Origin: Gracilaria gracilis
Lineage: Eukaryota > Rhodophyta > Florideophyceae > Gracilariales > Gracilariaceae
Direction of reading: 5' to 3'
DNA: 64,000 bases
NCBI GenBank assembly: GCA_030374805.1
Contig: JARGSG010000258.1
Coordinates: forward strand, 186,001 to 250,000
Below the pieces are notes generated by a model. The model saw only the letters and a list, made by a program, of their open reading frames with translations, was not told where the DNA came from and searched no databases. Below, one piece after another: positions 1 through 9,821 of the stretch. The position numbers were made by a program, and so were the translations under genes. Numbering within the stretch: position 1 is the stretch's first letter; each line of letters begins with the position of its first letter.

Positions 1-271
1 TACGTACGCGCGCGCGGCGCGTCTTTTTCGCGCGCGGCGCGTCTTTTTCGCGCGCGGGCTGACGTTTGTGGCACGCACGTGCTGCGCGCGCGCGCGCGCT
101 TTTGGCGCTTGCGCAAGCGCGCGCGTTAAACGCGCGCCGCATTAGCGCCACGCGCGGCGCTAATAGCGCGCGCGCGCCGCTGATTGGCGCGCATGCACAG
201 CGCGGCGCGGGGGGCGCGCCCGTCTTAAAACGCGCGCGCCTTTAACAAAGCGCGCCAAACGCTCGTGCTGC

Positions 272-313
<42 letters not shown>

Positions 314-597
314 GCGCTGTCTCTAATGACTTCACCGCTGCGCGCTGTGCGCTGTCGCTGCCGCGCCGAGCGCCGCGCTTGTAAGTTACTGTATGAGAGC
401 GCGCGGCGCGTTCACCCGCCACGCGCCGCCGCCGCCGCACGCGCCGCCGCCAGCAGCCGCCCCGCGCCGCCCCGCGCCGCCCCCGCCCGCGTCGGCCGCG
501 CGTGCGAGCCCCGCGTCCATCGCCGCCGCCGCCGTCGCGCCAGCCGCCGCCCTCCGTCGCCCTCCGCCGCCCGCCGCCGCCCGCCGCCCCTCCCCCC
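1..597. other. CGCG-rich gene-free upstream region
   Basis: This stretch is dominated by alternating CG steps and short CGCG palindromes, with a 13-unit CTG run near 274-312. Many long open frames cross it on both strands, but they consist only of Arg, Ala, Gly and Pro and follow from the base composition. It probably holds the promoter and 5' leader of the zinc-finger gene that starts at 598. Confidence 0.5.
274..312. repeat. CTG trinucleotide microsatellite
   Basis: A perfect run of about 13 CTG units lies upstream of the zinc-finger gene. Its translations in shadow frames have no domain character, so I treat it as non-coding. Confidence 0.9.
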
Positions 598-755
598 ATG
601 GGCGTCCAATCGCCGCCGCCGTTCCACGCGCTCACGCCCATCCAATTGCTGTGCCGCGCGTGCGAGCTCGCGGCCGCGGAGTATCTCGCCGTGCGCGCGC
701 CCGCCGCGCCGCCGCCACCGCCGCCGTCGCCGCCACCGCCGCCGCCGCCACCGCC

Positions 756-786
<31 letters not shown>

Positions 787-1269
787 CGGCGCAGCGTCTC
801 GCCGTCGTCCGCCGCCACCACGCTGGCCGCTGCCAGCGCGTCGCCGCCGTCTCGCGCCGCGCCGCCGCCTTCTTCTTCGTCGCGCCGGCCCGCGCGCGCC
901 CCCGCCGCAACCGCCTCCGCCTCCGCCTCCGCCTCCGCCTCCGCCTCCGCCTCCGCCTCCGCAAGCGCCGCCGCCACAGCCGCCGCCGCGACGGAGGGGT
1001 CGTGCGCGTCTTCTGCGCGCGCGCGGCCGTTCGTGTGCGCGGTGCGCTCGTGCTCCAAGACGTTTGCGCGCGTGTATAACCTCAAGGCGCACCAGCGCGT
1101 GCACTCCAGGGAGCGCCCTTACCTGTGTCCCCGATGCAACAAGCGCTTTCGCTGGAGGAGTTCGTTGACGTCGCACACAAAGTTTCACACAAAGTCAGAT
1201 TTGCAAGCGCAGCCTCCGCAGCCACGTACGCGTCAAGCTCGTTCGCAGCTACAGCCTTCTTCCACATGA
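598..1269 (+). CDS. C2H2 zinc-finger protein with low-complexity N-terminus
   Basis: A protein of about 223 residues, probably a nuclear DNA-binding regulator. The first ATG of this frame (598) opens MGVQSPPPFHALTPIQLL, which looks like ordinary protein. A long Pro run, Ser/Ala stretches and an (SA)n run from a CTCCGC microsatellite follow. The C-terminal third carries two C2H2 fingers: FVCAVRSCSKTF with NLKAHQRVH (C-x4-C, then H-x3-H), a linker close to the usual TGEKPY type, and YLCPRCNKRF with SLTSHTKFH (C-x2-C, then H-x3-H). Zinc ligands in both fingers are complete. Codons before 598 lack ATG and run into CGCG-rich DNA, so I reject an earlier start. Target genes cannot be predicted from two fingers. 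The low-complexity half may vary in length between strains. Confidence 0.75.
911..962. repeat. CTCCGC hexanucleotide microsatellite
   Basis: About eight tandem CTCCGC units lie inside the zinc-finger coding region and encode an alternating Ser-Ala tract just before the fingers. The unit length preserves the reading frame. Confidence 0.85.
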
Positions 1270-1436
1270 CACGCGCACGCACCCACACCCATACGCACCC
1301 ACACGCACCCACGCGCGCACGCACATATAAATATATATACATATACAATACAAACACGCACGCACGTATACATCACAGTTTTGTCGCCGTGTTCATGGTG
1401 TCGTAGATACACTGCTGCTAGTAGTAATTATTTATT

Positions 1437-1489
<53 letters not shown>

Positions 1490-1491
1490 CC
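1437..1491. repeat. AAC trinucleotide microsatellite
   Basis: About 18 AAC/CAA units lie between the zinc-finger gene and the convergent lipid-transfer gene, outside coding sequence. Confidence 0.95.
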
Positions 1492-1642
1492 ATTCGTCTC
1501 CACCACTCGCCACAAAATCGTCACGTGCTCATCATCATCAACATATGAACATACAAGCAAAAGGAAAAAAAGTTAGCCAGTACCATTGTACCAAACCACC
1601 CACTCACACACATAAACGCCCATTCCCCAACCACCACTGCCC

Positions 1643-2401
1643 TCACGGCAAGCCGTGCAAGTCAAAATCCTCATAGTAATCATACATGCGATTCACAAGC
1701 GGCGACATCGAATTGCCCAGTCTCTTCAAATACAGCTGCTGGTCCTCCTTCCTCACCCCAATACGCTTCATGAAAGCCTCCTTGCTCGGCAGCAGCAAGC
1801 ACGCGCCCTTCACCGTCTTGCGAATCGTCCACGAGTGATGCTGCGCCAGCGCCGCGTCATACGCCGTCGCCACCGCATGTCTCAACGTGCGATGGTTGGC
1901 GCTCAGTTGCAAGCCGTCGTCAAACGCCCTGCCAAGCGATTCCAACAGCCGGTCCGTAAACTTGAGCGCCCACATCAAGCGCAGCAGCGTGCGCGCAAAG
2001 CTGGGCGACTGCTCGTACACAAAGCCCGTGGCGCACGTGGCGTCGTTGCGCAGCTCGTGCTGCACGCCGGCGTGCAGGCTGGAAAAGTGCGCACTCTGCG
2101 TGCTCTGGAAGCGCTTGAGCACGATGAGCTTGGACTCAATGTCCGACTTGACGAACGAGAACGCCGCGCCCAGCGTGTCGAACAGGTGGCACAGCTGCTG
2201 CATGGCGGCGATGAACAGCTGCGTGGTCGGCAGCGTGCTGTTGGTGGTGAGGAAATGCGTGTGGCACGCTTCGAACGCACACGTCATTTGCTCAAAGTCG
2301 AACATGGCGCCGACCGGCTGCTCCACCGCGACGCCGTCGCCGGCGGACGGGTTGCTGTCTGCGCGCACGCCGGGCAACGCGCGCGAACGCAGATAATCCA
2401 T
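1643..2401 (-). CDS. GLTP-fold lipid transfer protein, ceramide-1-phosphate type
   Basis: A 252-residue protein of the glycolipid transfer protein fold, predicted to carry a single-chain or phosphorylated sphingolipid between membranes in the cytosol. The all-helical domain starts near residue 35. Headgroup residues can be placed from human CPTP and plant ACD11: D87 and K91 in SDIESKL, R137 and R141 in ARTLLRLMWAL, and H189 in QHHSWTIRK. The D-x3-K plus R-x3-R pattern is that of the phosphate-binding CPTP/ACD11 branch; galactolipid-binding GLTP uses Asn and Trp instead. Length fits the family (about 210-230) with a short N-terminal extension. There is no signal peptide and no membrane segment. 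It is convergent with the zinc-finger gene. The fold is firm; the exact lipid is inference. Confidence 0.85.
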   Translation of the reverse strand: MDYLRSRALPGVRADSNPSAGDGVAVEQPVGAMFDFEQMTCAFEACHTHFLTTNSTLPTTQLFIAAMQQLCHLFDTLGAAFSFVKSDIESKLIVLKRFQSTQSAHFSSLHAGVQHELRNDATCATGFVYEQSPSFARTLLRLMWALKFTDRLLESLGRAFDDGLQLSANHRTLRHAVATAYDAALAQHHSWTIRKTVKGACLLLPSKEAFMKRIGVRKEDQQLYLKRLGNSMSPLVNRMYDYYEDFDLHGLP

Positions 2402-3547
2402 GCGTATGCAATGCTGCGAGCGACCGTGAGGCGAATCGGATTACAACCACGGAAGGAAGGCCGGAACGTAACCGCAACACGACGCTTCTCACGAGCACGA
2501 ACCCAAGTTAGGCGCGGAACACACGCAGCGGGCCGGAGCAGAATCACACAAAGAGTCGAATGCGCGCGAGGCTGCGCTTGACTCAACGTCGGTCGCGATA
2601 TGTACGCACAGATTCGACTAAGAACAAATGAGCGGATGCGCGGTTTGGTAACGGCTGCGCGCCAGTGCTGCGCCAGCCGCGTGTGGTGGTGCTGCGCGCA
2701 TGTGGGGTGCGACGTGAAAGCGACGTCACACCTACACACGTGGCGAGTGTGCAGCGAGTCGCCGTTCGTTATGGCGCGCGTTGGTTGGACGCCAAGATGC
2801 GCGCCCGCTGCTGATTGGCCGTGGCGTCCACACGCCAAATGGAACGAAATTCGCGCCGGTTGACGTCGTCATTGACAACAAGCCCGTTGACGGTGCGTTC
2901 GCGGCAGGGACGTGCGGCGTTCGTGCGGCGCTTGTTTGGCGCTTGTTTGGCGCTTGTTTGGCGCGCGATTGGCCCTCACCTCAGGACGATGGCGGTCCGG
3001 CTCGGTCGTGTCGTCTTTCGTCTTGAGACCGTTGGCGCAGTTCACATTTGGGGTCGTATCCCAGTTGGGAATGGAGCGGAGCTCCCATCAACGAGTCTCG
3101 CGCGTTTTTGTGTACTTCGACGCGCAGCTTGTCTATCCAGTAAGATTTGCAACAAGGGTTGGAATTCTACCACATCGCTAACCGACTGCACCTCGCTCTC
3201 TCGGCAGCGCTGAACAGCTCCATCATGGCGATGACCTCCATGGCCAGAGCGGCCTCTGTACATACGAAGGTAGATTGGATTACATTGATTACCCAGACGT
3301 TCAATTTACTTGTGTCCACTATCTAATTTACATACACTGTGTAGATTCTACAGTATGATATCTGTCAAAAGGGTCAACCAAAGCCCAAAATATTTTGGAC
3401 CTGCAATATTTTACACTTGTTGGCGCATTCGCAATGCGAATTTCGCATCGTCCACATTCATCCGCATCGCAGCTAAGATACCTTCGGTATCTACGCGCAA
3501 TAATCCCCTCGCCGCCGCATCTCCTTGGCTGCCTCATCCCCGTCACC
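2402..3547. other. Intergenic region between divergent genes
   Basis: This separates the lipid-transfer gene (-) from uS17m (+). It contains three tandem copies of a short GCTTGTTTGGC-type unit near 2928-2962. An ATG-rich stretch at 3225 could start a short frame but meets a stop within 25 codons. A short hairpin lies at 3476-3492. I see no supported gene. Confidence 0.5.
3476..3492. repeat. Short hairpin, 7-bp stem and TTC loop
   Basis: AGATACC and GGTATCT are perfectly complementary around a TTC loop, about 60 bp before the uS17m start codon. Similar CC-NNN-GG hairpins occur near 29495, 43163 and 45651. Confidence 0.7.
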
Positions 3548-4216
3548 ATGCTCGCAGCGAGTCTACGAACGCTTTCGTCCGTTCTATCTACCAATCTACC
3601 ACGCCTTTCATCCACGCCCTCCATTCTACGTCATGTGACAGCCAACGCAACACCACCGCCCACCACGCAATCAACTGTCACCCCCCCGCCCGTCCCACCA
3701 GCGGCGCCGATCCACCAACACACCGAGCAAACCGCCGAGTACAACACGCAGCGAAGCGCCGTCTATCGGCTCCCGTTCTATGGCGAGTCGCACGCCGTTC
3801 TGGACAACCTTTCGCACGAGCAGGTACAGGAAGCGCTTCGCTCGTACGGCGGATTGATTCGACCCCGCGACCAGCCACAAACGCTCCTTGAGCGTTTGAA
3901 GGCCCTCACCAACGCCACTTACAGACCGAAACAGCTCACCATACAGGGTGTGGTCGTGTCGAACAAGATGGATAAAAGCGTCGTCATCGCCGCAAAACGT
4001 CTGTGTTTCTCCGCCAAATTGCAGAAGAGTTATCATAAAACCAGGCGATTTATGGCGCACGATGAGCAAAATTTGTGTAGAGAGGGCGATCAAGTGGTCA
4101 TAAGAAGTTGTAGATTGATGAGCAAGAGAAAATCTCATGTGGTCGTTCTTAATTATGGAGATCCTACACGCCCTGGTCTAGATCAACGTTCTATTCAGTT
4201 GCAAACTATTCACTAA
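3548..4216 (+). CDS. Mitochondrial small-subunit ribosomal protein uS17m
   Basis: A 222-residue protein that binds 16S-type rRNA in the small ribosomal subunit of an organelle. The uS17 OB-fold is at the C-terminus (about residues 135-210): GVVVSNKMDKSVVIAAKR, then HKTRRFMAHDE, then the GDQVVIRSCRLMSKRK block, all diagnostic of bacterial-type uS17. The N-terminus MLAASLRTLSSVLSTNL is rich in Leu, Ser and Arg with no acids, as in a mitochondrial presequence. A 60-residue Pro/Gln-rich and acidic linker without a match follows. uS17 is usually encoded in red algal plastid genomes, so a nuclear copy with this leader is more likely mitochondrial; plastid targeting is the alternative. I chose the ATG at 3548 because it begins the targeting peptide. 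Confidence 0.88.
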   Translation: MLAASLRTLSSVLSTNLPRLSSTPSILRHVTANATPPPTTQSTVTPPPVPPAAPIHQHTEQTAEYNTQRSAVYRLPFYGESHAVLDNLSHEQVQEALRSYGGLIRPRDQPQTLLERLKALTNATYRPKQLTIQGVVVSNKMDKSVVIAAKRLCFSAKLQKSYHKTRRFMAHDEQNLCREGDQVVIRSCRLMSKRKSHVVVLNYGDPTRPGLDQRSIQLQTIH

Positions 4217-4254
4217 AGAAAAAAAAAACCATATAAAACACTACATGCAATCAA

Positions 4255-5066
4255 TCAAGCTTGATAGGAAGAGCCTTCGTCGTATGAACGATATGATCGT
4301 TCGCCCTCTGTTTCGGATAGACGGTATTCGAATGTCTTTTGTCCTCTGTTTCCGATGTACGCCGATATCAAACTCATGAAGAATAGCATCCACGCGAATG
4401 CTACCGGTACGTTTGAGGGTGATGGTGCTCTTGACGATTTCGTTGCCGTCAAAGTGATGCTACCCACAAACTGTTCGCGCCACCGTGTTGGTCAGTCTAC
4501 TGCTTTTTTTGATTGTTTCACTTCGCTTCGCTTGGCAACATGAACGCTGCTTACTTACCCACCACAGTGCGAGCCACGAAAAGATGATAAACTCCACGGT
4601 TGCTGGTAGTTGAATGTTGGAGCAATAGTCAAGAAAGTACCATATGATGGTGATAGAAAGTACCACAAACGCAACTGTTGCCCATGCGACCTGTACAATG
4701 TTTTAAATTCACGAAGGTTAGTATCAAACAGTGTTCGTTTCACAAACCGTAGCTGGCACGTCTTAGAAAGCAACATACACCGTATTCACATCGACTTCGA
4801 CCGACGTTCGCGTTGAAGAGACAGATGTTTTCAAACGTCCCATTCACCGTTGGAGCTTCTATTGCCAGTTGGTTCGGGAAGATTGCCATGATAACTGTGG
4901 TCCATATCCATTCTATAATGTACAGGATGATACGGGTGCATTCAAGACAACCCATTTTGAAGTTTCTGGTGCAGTATGAAGACGTGGTCGGCGCTGGTAA
5001 TGGAAGTGATGGCGAAGGGTCAAGAGTAAAGGTCGGAACGACTACATTGGCGATGACGTTTGACAA
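4255..5066 (-). CDS. Synaptogyrin-like MARVEL-domain four-span membrane protein, three exons
   Basis: A spliced gene. Exon 1 ends at 4779 (starting at 5066, or at 4955 for the shorter MGCLECTRIILY form), exon 2 is 4690-4559 and exon 3 is 4470-4255. Both introns are 88 nt, phase 0, with donors GTATGT and GTAAGT. Intron 1 has a perfect TACTAAC branch box at 4723-4717; intron 2 has ACTGAC about 20 nt before its AG. The joined protein is 174 or 211 residues with four hydrophobic spans. The block CLFNANVGRSRCEYG followed by VAWATVAF, and the FSWLALWWFVG segment spanning exons 2 and 3, match synaptogyrin/synaptophysin MARVEL proteins, which shape endosomal and secretory vesicles. The tail is hydrophilic and Tyr/Ser/Glu-rich. 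Homology is inferred by eye; the splice model is supported because each join restores this family pattern. Confidence 0.72.
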
Positions 5067-5186
5067 GCTTGTAGACCAGGGTAGAGCAAGACTTGAGTTT
5101 TACCGTTACGATGATGCACAACTACGTTTCAGGTTTTTTGCCATCTAAATTATGAGATTTGGCCCATCTGTCTTCGTAGTCGTAAC

Positions 5187-5259
5187 GGCCCCGTGGCGTA
5201 ATGGATAACGCGTCAGACTTCGGATCTGAAGATTGTGGGTTCGAGTCCCATCGGGGTCG
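5187..5259 (+). tRNA. tRNA-Arg (anticodon UCG)
   Basis: A complete 73-nt cloverleaf without intron. The acceptor arms GGCCCCG and CGGGGTC pair with one G-T wobble, with G as discriminator. The anticodon loop CTTCGGA gives UCG, reading CGA codons. Box A (TGGCGTAATGG) and box B (GGTTCGAGTCC) are intact. A TTTTTT run 4 nt downstream is a typical RNA polymerase III terminator. Confidence 0.97.
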
Positions 5260-5808
5260 ATCTTTTTTGCTTTCTAGCCCCCTTGTAGATTATCTATCTA
5301 CACGAGGAGATGAATTAGACAAGTGCGTGAAGGCCCGTCCTTTAGTTTTCTGCACTTCATGACTTTTTCCACGAAGATCACCTCGGAAATACCCTTGTAT
5401 CTAGTTCACTCTGCGGTTGAGGTTTGACTCAAGCGGTTACTGGGGTGTTGCCGGGCCAACGGTTGGTTCTACATTAGCTTCTGAAGTATATCCTTTCTCG
5501 TTATCAGTTGGCAATCAATTCGCCCATGCTTCCAACTTAAATCTTTCTTTTGCCACGAGCCAAGCGTATTTCTGTTGTCTACGCAGATTCTTATAGTTCT
5601 GCTGCAGAACTTCTGCACTGCAGATGCGAAGGGAGCAAGAGCTATCGTATCATAGGAGCTAGGAGCTAGGGGCGAGGAATGCTAATTTGCTGTGCAAGAA
5701 GGAAAACGTGCATTACAAAAGTGAATACCGCGGAGTTTGAAATGAGCAGATTGCTTGGTTGGTATAAATATCTCGAAACCTCGCTGGAATATCAGTCGAC
5801 TGAGAGCT
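5260..5808. other. Spacer between two tRNA-Arg genes
   Basis: I see no supported gene. The spacer is not itself duplicated: the flanks of the two tRNA copies share little beyond the tRNA and a downstream T-run. A GGAGCTAGGAGCTAGGG tandem lies near 5655. Confidence 0.5.
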
Positions 5809-5881
5809 GGCCCCGTGGCGTAATGGATAACGCGTCAGACTTCGGATCTGAAGATTGTGGGTTCGAGTCCCATCGGGGTCG
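5809..5881 (+). tRNA. tRNA-Arg (anticodon UCG), identical second copy
   Basis: Identical over 73 nt to the tRNA at 5187 and in the same orientation, 622 bp downstream. A TTTTTT terminator starts 8 nt after the end. It lies about 180 bp before the THOC7-like start codon, so its transcription unit abuts that promoter. Confidence 0.97.
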
Positions 5882-6062
5882 TTCAAGTTTTTTACGGCTT
5901 TTTTCCTTTTTTTGAAAAGGAGTTATCCCAACAATCTGGCGGGGTGATGGAACACGAAATCTGGATCCTGTGCAGTGCAGTGTGCAGTACGACCCGGTCA
6001 GCGATTGCAAGTGTATTCTCGACTGGAAGGGTACGCGGCTTCTTCCCGGCTCTTTTAAAGCA

Positions 6063-6728
6063 ATGGCCGTTGAGAAAAGCACTGCTCCTCTCCAAGATCG
6101 CGACGCATCCCGTCAACAAAGCGTGCGAAACCGAATTCTCTACAAAGAATGGACAGAAGATGCAATCGATCGATTATCAACTGCTCTCGCACAATTACAT
6201 TCACAACCACCACAATCCACCCACGACTACCTTTCGAAGCTTCCGCCCATTCTTGATTTGCTCGACACAATCTCCGCAGCGTGTGATGCTGCGGCAGCTT
6301 CGGCAACAGTCGCGGAGGAAGAGCGACAAGACATTGTGAAACAAACCGCTTCTGTGGAACAAGAAATCGCCTCTCATATTGAACTTGTGGGCGGTTTAAG
6401 ACAGCGTTTATCCATGGAACGCAAGATGGCGGAACGAAACAAACAGTATGATGCGATTGCGTCGCTCATTCTTCAATGGCCGCCTGTTGAAGAATCTGAG
6501 AACAAGTCACGGGTTGCGGAAAGAAGGATTGTTACCATTGAAGACCAGATTAAAGCCCTAGCACGAGTCAAGGAAAATATATCAAAGGAGGTCAATTTGA
6601 TGCTTCATTGCGTTGGTGGTTTGAAGGATTCTTGCAGAGATATCACTCAAGTGGTTGATGAATCTACGAATAACTCTCAGCAGACAGAGCGGGAGCAGAA
6701 TTCGGACGCCATGGATGTTTCTGCGTAG
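6063..6728 (+). CDS. THOC7: THO complex subunit 7-like protein
   Basis: A 221-residue, mostly helical protein resembling THOC7, a coiled-coil subunit of the nuclear THO/TREX complex that couples transcription to mRNA packaging and export. The N-terminus contains RNRILYKEWTEDAIDRLS, like the start of the Tho7 domain. The centre (about residues 80-150) is continuous coiled coil. The most telling block is ERKMAERNKQYDAIASLI followed by a Pro-containing break and a second helix (ALARVKENISKEV), matching the RxxRxEYDALAKxI region of THOC7. The tail is acidic and Gln/Ser-rich. The ATG at 6063 is chosen because the frame before it is Cys-rich and overlaps the tRNA promoter. The assignment rests on one conserved block plus architecture. 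Confidence 0.65.
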   Translation: MAVEKSTAPLQDRDASRQQSVRNRILYKEWTEDAIDRLSTALAQLHSQPPQSTHDYLSKLPPILDLLDTISAACDAAAASATVAEEERQDIVKQTASVEQEIASHIELVGGLRQRLSMERKMAERNKQYDAIASLILQWPPVEESENKSRVAERRIVTIEDQIKALARVKENISKEVNLMLHCVGGLKDSCRDITQVVDESTNNSQQTEREQNSDAMDVSA

Positions 6729-7775
6729 TTTCTTTCGTGCATGCCTTCCTGCTGTTTTTGGTTCTCCTTATGACTTACACTATACGTTTCGCTTCTTACG
6801 CTACGTCACTTGATGAGACTAGGGACTTTGCTTGGCCTCTGTCGCTACCTTACGTTAACTCGAATGCTGCAATCTCATGGTGGAGTTCGTCTGTTTAATT
6901 TGTTTTGTTTGCTCAAGCTCTCTCAATCGGTGCTACCCCCGTTTCGCTGTCAATACCATCTTCGCGCAAGGCTTAAAACTTCGAGACTTGACTATGTCTC
7001 CAACACTATGGTTGTGTGTAACATGCTACGGGATTCACAAGATGCTTTTCTTGCCCAAAAAGCCCACGAAACTTTATGTTGTGGTTAGGAACATCCAGTG
7101 AGCGGCATGATAAGTCCGTATTGGTATTCGTAAGATTTGTGTGATGGATTTTCGTTACTTTACTCCTCTCCTATGACCCCTATTATCCTTAATCGCGCAT
7201 AGAAGTAACCGCAACAAACATATAAAGTAGCATTTAGCTTTACATCAACAAACATCATCTTTGGTGTAGTACTCAAGAGCAAGTGATAGCTTTACTCCGC
7301 CCGCCAGAACCCCTGCAAGTGTGCTGCGACACAAAGTAACGTTCCTACCCTTCTAGAGAGTACTGGCACTGTTGTATGAATCTGAAGAACTCCCAACAAG
7401 ACCTGACAAAGAAGAATCGAGATATTAATTATCCTTCTGGATTGGCCAAAAAACGGTCATTTTGGAAGTGTATTGTGAATGTTGGCAGACTGATTTATCC
7501 TTTGCACCCGAACTACCTTGTTTCCAATGCATCCCACTGCTACTCACTTCACTACTTGGGCCCAATCACCAAAGAAATCGCTCTTGAACACCATTCCATC
7601 AACCTACCAGGCGTAACGACCAGTTTAATGAAGAGGGTTGCCCATAGATTGTCGTACATCGTGGGGTTTGATAGACAACGGCAGTGAAGACTTTGTCAAC
7701 CCCATTTCGGCCGCAGTTCGAAACAACTGCCCCGTTCTCGCTTTCGAGCTCTCTGTGTGGCTATTCTCACGTGCC
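6729..7775. other. Gene-free interval
   Basis: Frames up to about 100 codons exist here (for example near 6810 and 7376), but none has domain character, a plausible leader or composition like the neighbouring genes. It presumably holds the 3' end of the THOC7-like gene and the promoter of the WD40 gene. Confidence 0.5.
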
Positions 7776-9821
7776 ATGGGGGAAGACTCTTCTTCTCAAT
7801 CTTCGAAATCGCCCGTCGCCGAACCAGCTCCTGTTTCGAAGCCTCAAGGTTTGGGAAAGCAGCCTTCTTCTTCCCACAAATCTGGTGCCACCAGAATGTC
7901 AAGTCCCCAGCGACCGCCGTCGACCAAGCGACCCATACCTCCCGAAGATGACCCACAATCAGAACTCAATGTGCTACGTCGAGAAGTGCGAAAATTACAG
8001 GCAGAAGTGCGCGATGCAGCATTGCAAGTGGCTGCCCAACAGGACGAGATTGTCTCCCTGCGCGAAGCGTTGAGTGCGGCCGAAGCAGAAGCGGAGGATG
8101 CATTATCTCGCGAGACAACCCTACGCGTGCAACTGCAAGCCCAACGCTTGCATCGCCAACGAATTGAAGGCACTATGGCCGCTGCCGAAGCTCTTGTAGC
8201 ATCTTTGCGTGACATGATCACCGAGCAGACTTTCGCACAGGGCCCTTGCTTGGACGATACACCGACGGGGCCAGCACCCTCTGCAGAAAATGACCTGGAC
8301 TTGATACTTAGTCGCATATCAGATGGAACCGATCTGAAGAAGCCGCCAGACTTCTCCGAGCTACAATCGAATACCGTCTCGGTTGAGAACTCTGGAGTCG
8401 ATCCGGAGGTGATCTCAATAGACATGAATGACCTGCAACCACTCTCACAAGCAACTAACGAAATTGAAGATACGGCCGCAGTGACGCCTTCTGATATTCC
8501 TCCCAATGACCAGTTGATGACAAACAGGCCGGCTTCTTTCCAGGAGGCAACAACCAATGCAGCAGTGACCTCTCAGCAGACTTTCGCTGCCACACCTTCG
8601 CGACGCCAGCAACGGCATTCGATGCCTGTTGTCCCTTCAGACTCGGTTTCTCCCGCTCAGCAGTCGCACACAACATCTAATCTGCTACTTTCCGCGTTTG
8701 GCCAGGCGACCAATGCTCCTCATCAAGCTTCTACCATCCGCACTTCTGCTGTTCAATCAGATGACGACCTTCCCCCCGAAGTTGTCCCATTAGGAAAAGG
8801 AGATGGCGCGATATTCAGAGTTCATAGCCCCCAGCCTATACCGAGCACGGGATGTTCTCGGGCTTGTAGCGCTCACAGTGGGGAAATCTATGCTCTTGCA
8901 TCAACTCTCGATGGAAACTGGATTGCGTCTGGGGGCGACGACAGGGTTGTGAACATATACAACACTTCGGGAACGTCTTGCGCCTCCATTTCCGAGAGTC
9001 CACGCTCGATTACAGCTCTGCAATTCAACCAATCGGTGGAGCAAAGCAATGCGGAATTCAACGTGATCTACGCGGGCAGCAGTGATGGTTCTATCCGCAG
9101 TTTGAAGAAGCATCCAAGGCGCCGAGGGAAGTGGACTCTAGGCGCTGTCTTTCCTGTGCACACCCAAGCCGTAAGACGCATGATTTGTACAAACTCAAAC
9201 CAGGTACTCTCATGTTCGACAGATCGCACAATCAAGGTTTCGGATGTTGAAAACGCGAAAAGACCATTTGCAGCTGCTGCCTCGTCTGCAGTGCTCGATA
9301 TTGACATGTTCGAGTCATGGAACGGACTCATAGTATCAGGACACAAAGACGGATGTGTACGTATGTGGTCCCTAAAAGACCAAGACACTTGCATTGGAGG
9401 AACAAAACTGCATACTAAGGGCATTATTTCCGTGGCCTGTCTCGCAGACGGACACGGAGTTGTCTCACTGGGGAGGGATAATGTCATTCGTTTAAGTGAT
9501 ACCAGAATGAACACTGTTGGTGCAGTTCGGGAGATGGATGGAATAGTCGACACCGTTTCAGATTGGCATCGCTTGTCAGTGAATGGCCAACATGTTTCAT
9601 GTGGCATGGGGCGCCAAGGAGATGTAGGTTTCTGGAATGTCGAATCTGGAAAGCTCGTGCGCCGTATCACATCTCAAGGCTCAGCATCAGATGCCGATGT
9701 CATCGATATGGTAACGCGAAAGCTTCGTAATCCTGGATCAGTTGTGGTTCCGCATTGGACACCCTTGGGGCAGTTTGTTTGCGCTCATCGCATGCGGCAG
9801 GTTTCATTCTGGGGTGCCTAG
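7776..9821 (+). CDS. Coiled-coil and WD40-repeat protein, function unknown
   Basis: A 681-residue protein. After a Ser/Pro-rich start (MGEDSSSQSSKSP), residues about 62-150 form a strong coiled coil (VLRREVRKLQAEVRDAAL, QDEIVSLREALSAAEAEA). A long disordered Ser/Thr/Gln/Pro linker follows to about residue 360. The C-terminal 310 residues carry six or seven WD40 blades, seen in HSGEIYALASTLDGNWIASG with DDRVVNIYN, VLSCSTDRTIKVSD and VSGHKDGCVRMWSL. Such proteins usually act as scaffolds; this architecture resembles ATG16 or other coiled-coil/WD40 adaptors in outline, but I see no specific signature and do not name it. The ATG at 7776 (context GTGCCATGG) is preferred to the longer frame, whose extra 46 codons look non-coding. 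It is convergent with GPI. Confidence 0.8.
   Translation: MGEDSSSQSSKSPVAEPAPVSKPQGLGKQPSSSHKSGATRMSSPQRPPSTKRPIPPEDDPQSELNVLRREVRKLQAEVRDAALQVAAQQDEIVSLREALSAAEAEAEDALSRETTLRVQLQAQRLHRQRIEGTMAAAEALVASLRDMITEQTFAQGPCLDDTPTGPAPSAENDLDLILSRISDGTDLKKPPDFSELQSNTVSVENSGVDPEVISIDMNDLQPLSQATNEIEDTAAVTPSDIPPNDQLMTNRPASFQEATTNAAVTSQQTFAATPSRRQQRHSMPVVPSDSVSPAQQSHTTSNLLLSAFGQATNAPHQASTIRTSAVQSDDDLPPEVVPLGKGDGAIFRVHSPQPIPSTGCSRACSAHSGEIYALASTLDGNWIASGGDDRVVNIYNTSGTSCASISESPRSITALQFNQSVEQSNAEFNVIYAGSSDGSIRSLKKHPRRRGKWTLGAVFPVHTQAVRRMICTNSNQVLSCSTDRTIKVSDVENAKRPFAAAASSAVLDIDMFESWNGLIVSGHKDGCVRMWSLKDQDTCIGGTKLHTKGIISVACLADGHGVVSLGRDNVIRLSDTRMNTVGAVREMDGIVDTVSDWHRLSVNGQHVSCGMGRQGDVGFWNVESGKLVRRITSQGSASDADVIDMVTRKLRNPGSVVVPHWTPLGQFVCAHRMRQVSFWGA

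Noticed and set aside
225..1188. Long open frames on both strands rich in Arg, Ala, Gly or Pro
   Set aside because: They arise from CG-rich microsatellites and have no domain; only the frame with the two C2H2 fingers is supported.
3225..3300. Possible first exon (MAMTSMARAASVHTK) upstream of uS17m
   Set aside because: A GTAGAT donor is weak, and the uS17m frame has its own good presequence from 3548; no convincing joined protein results.
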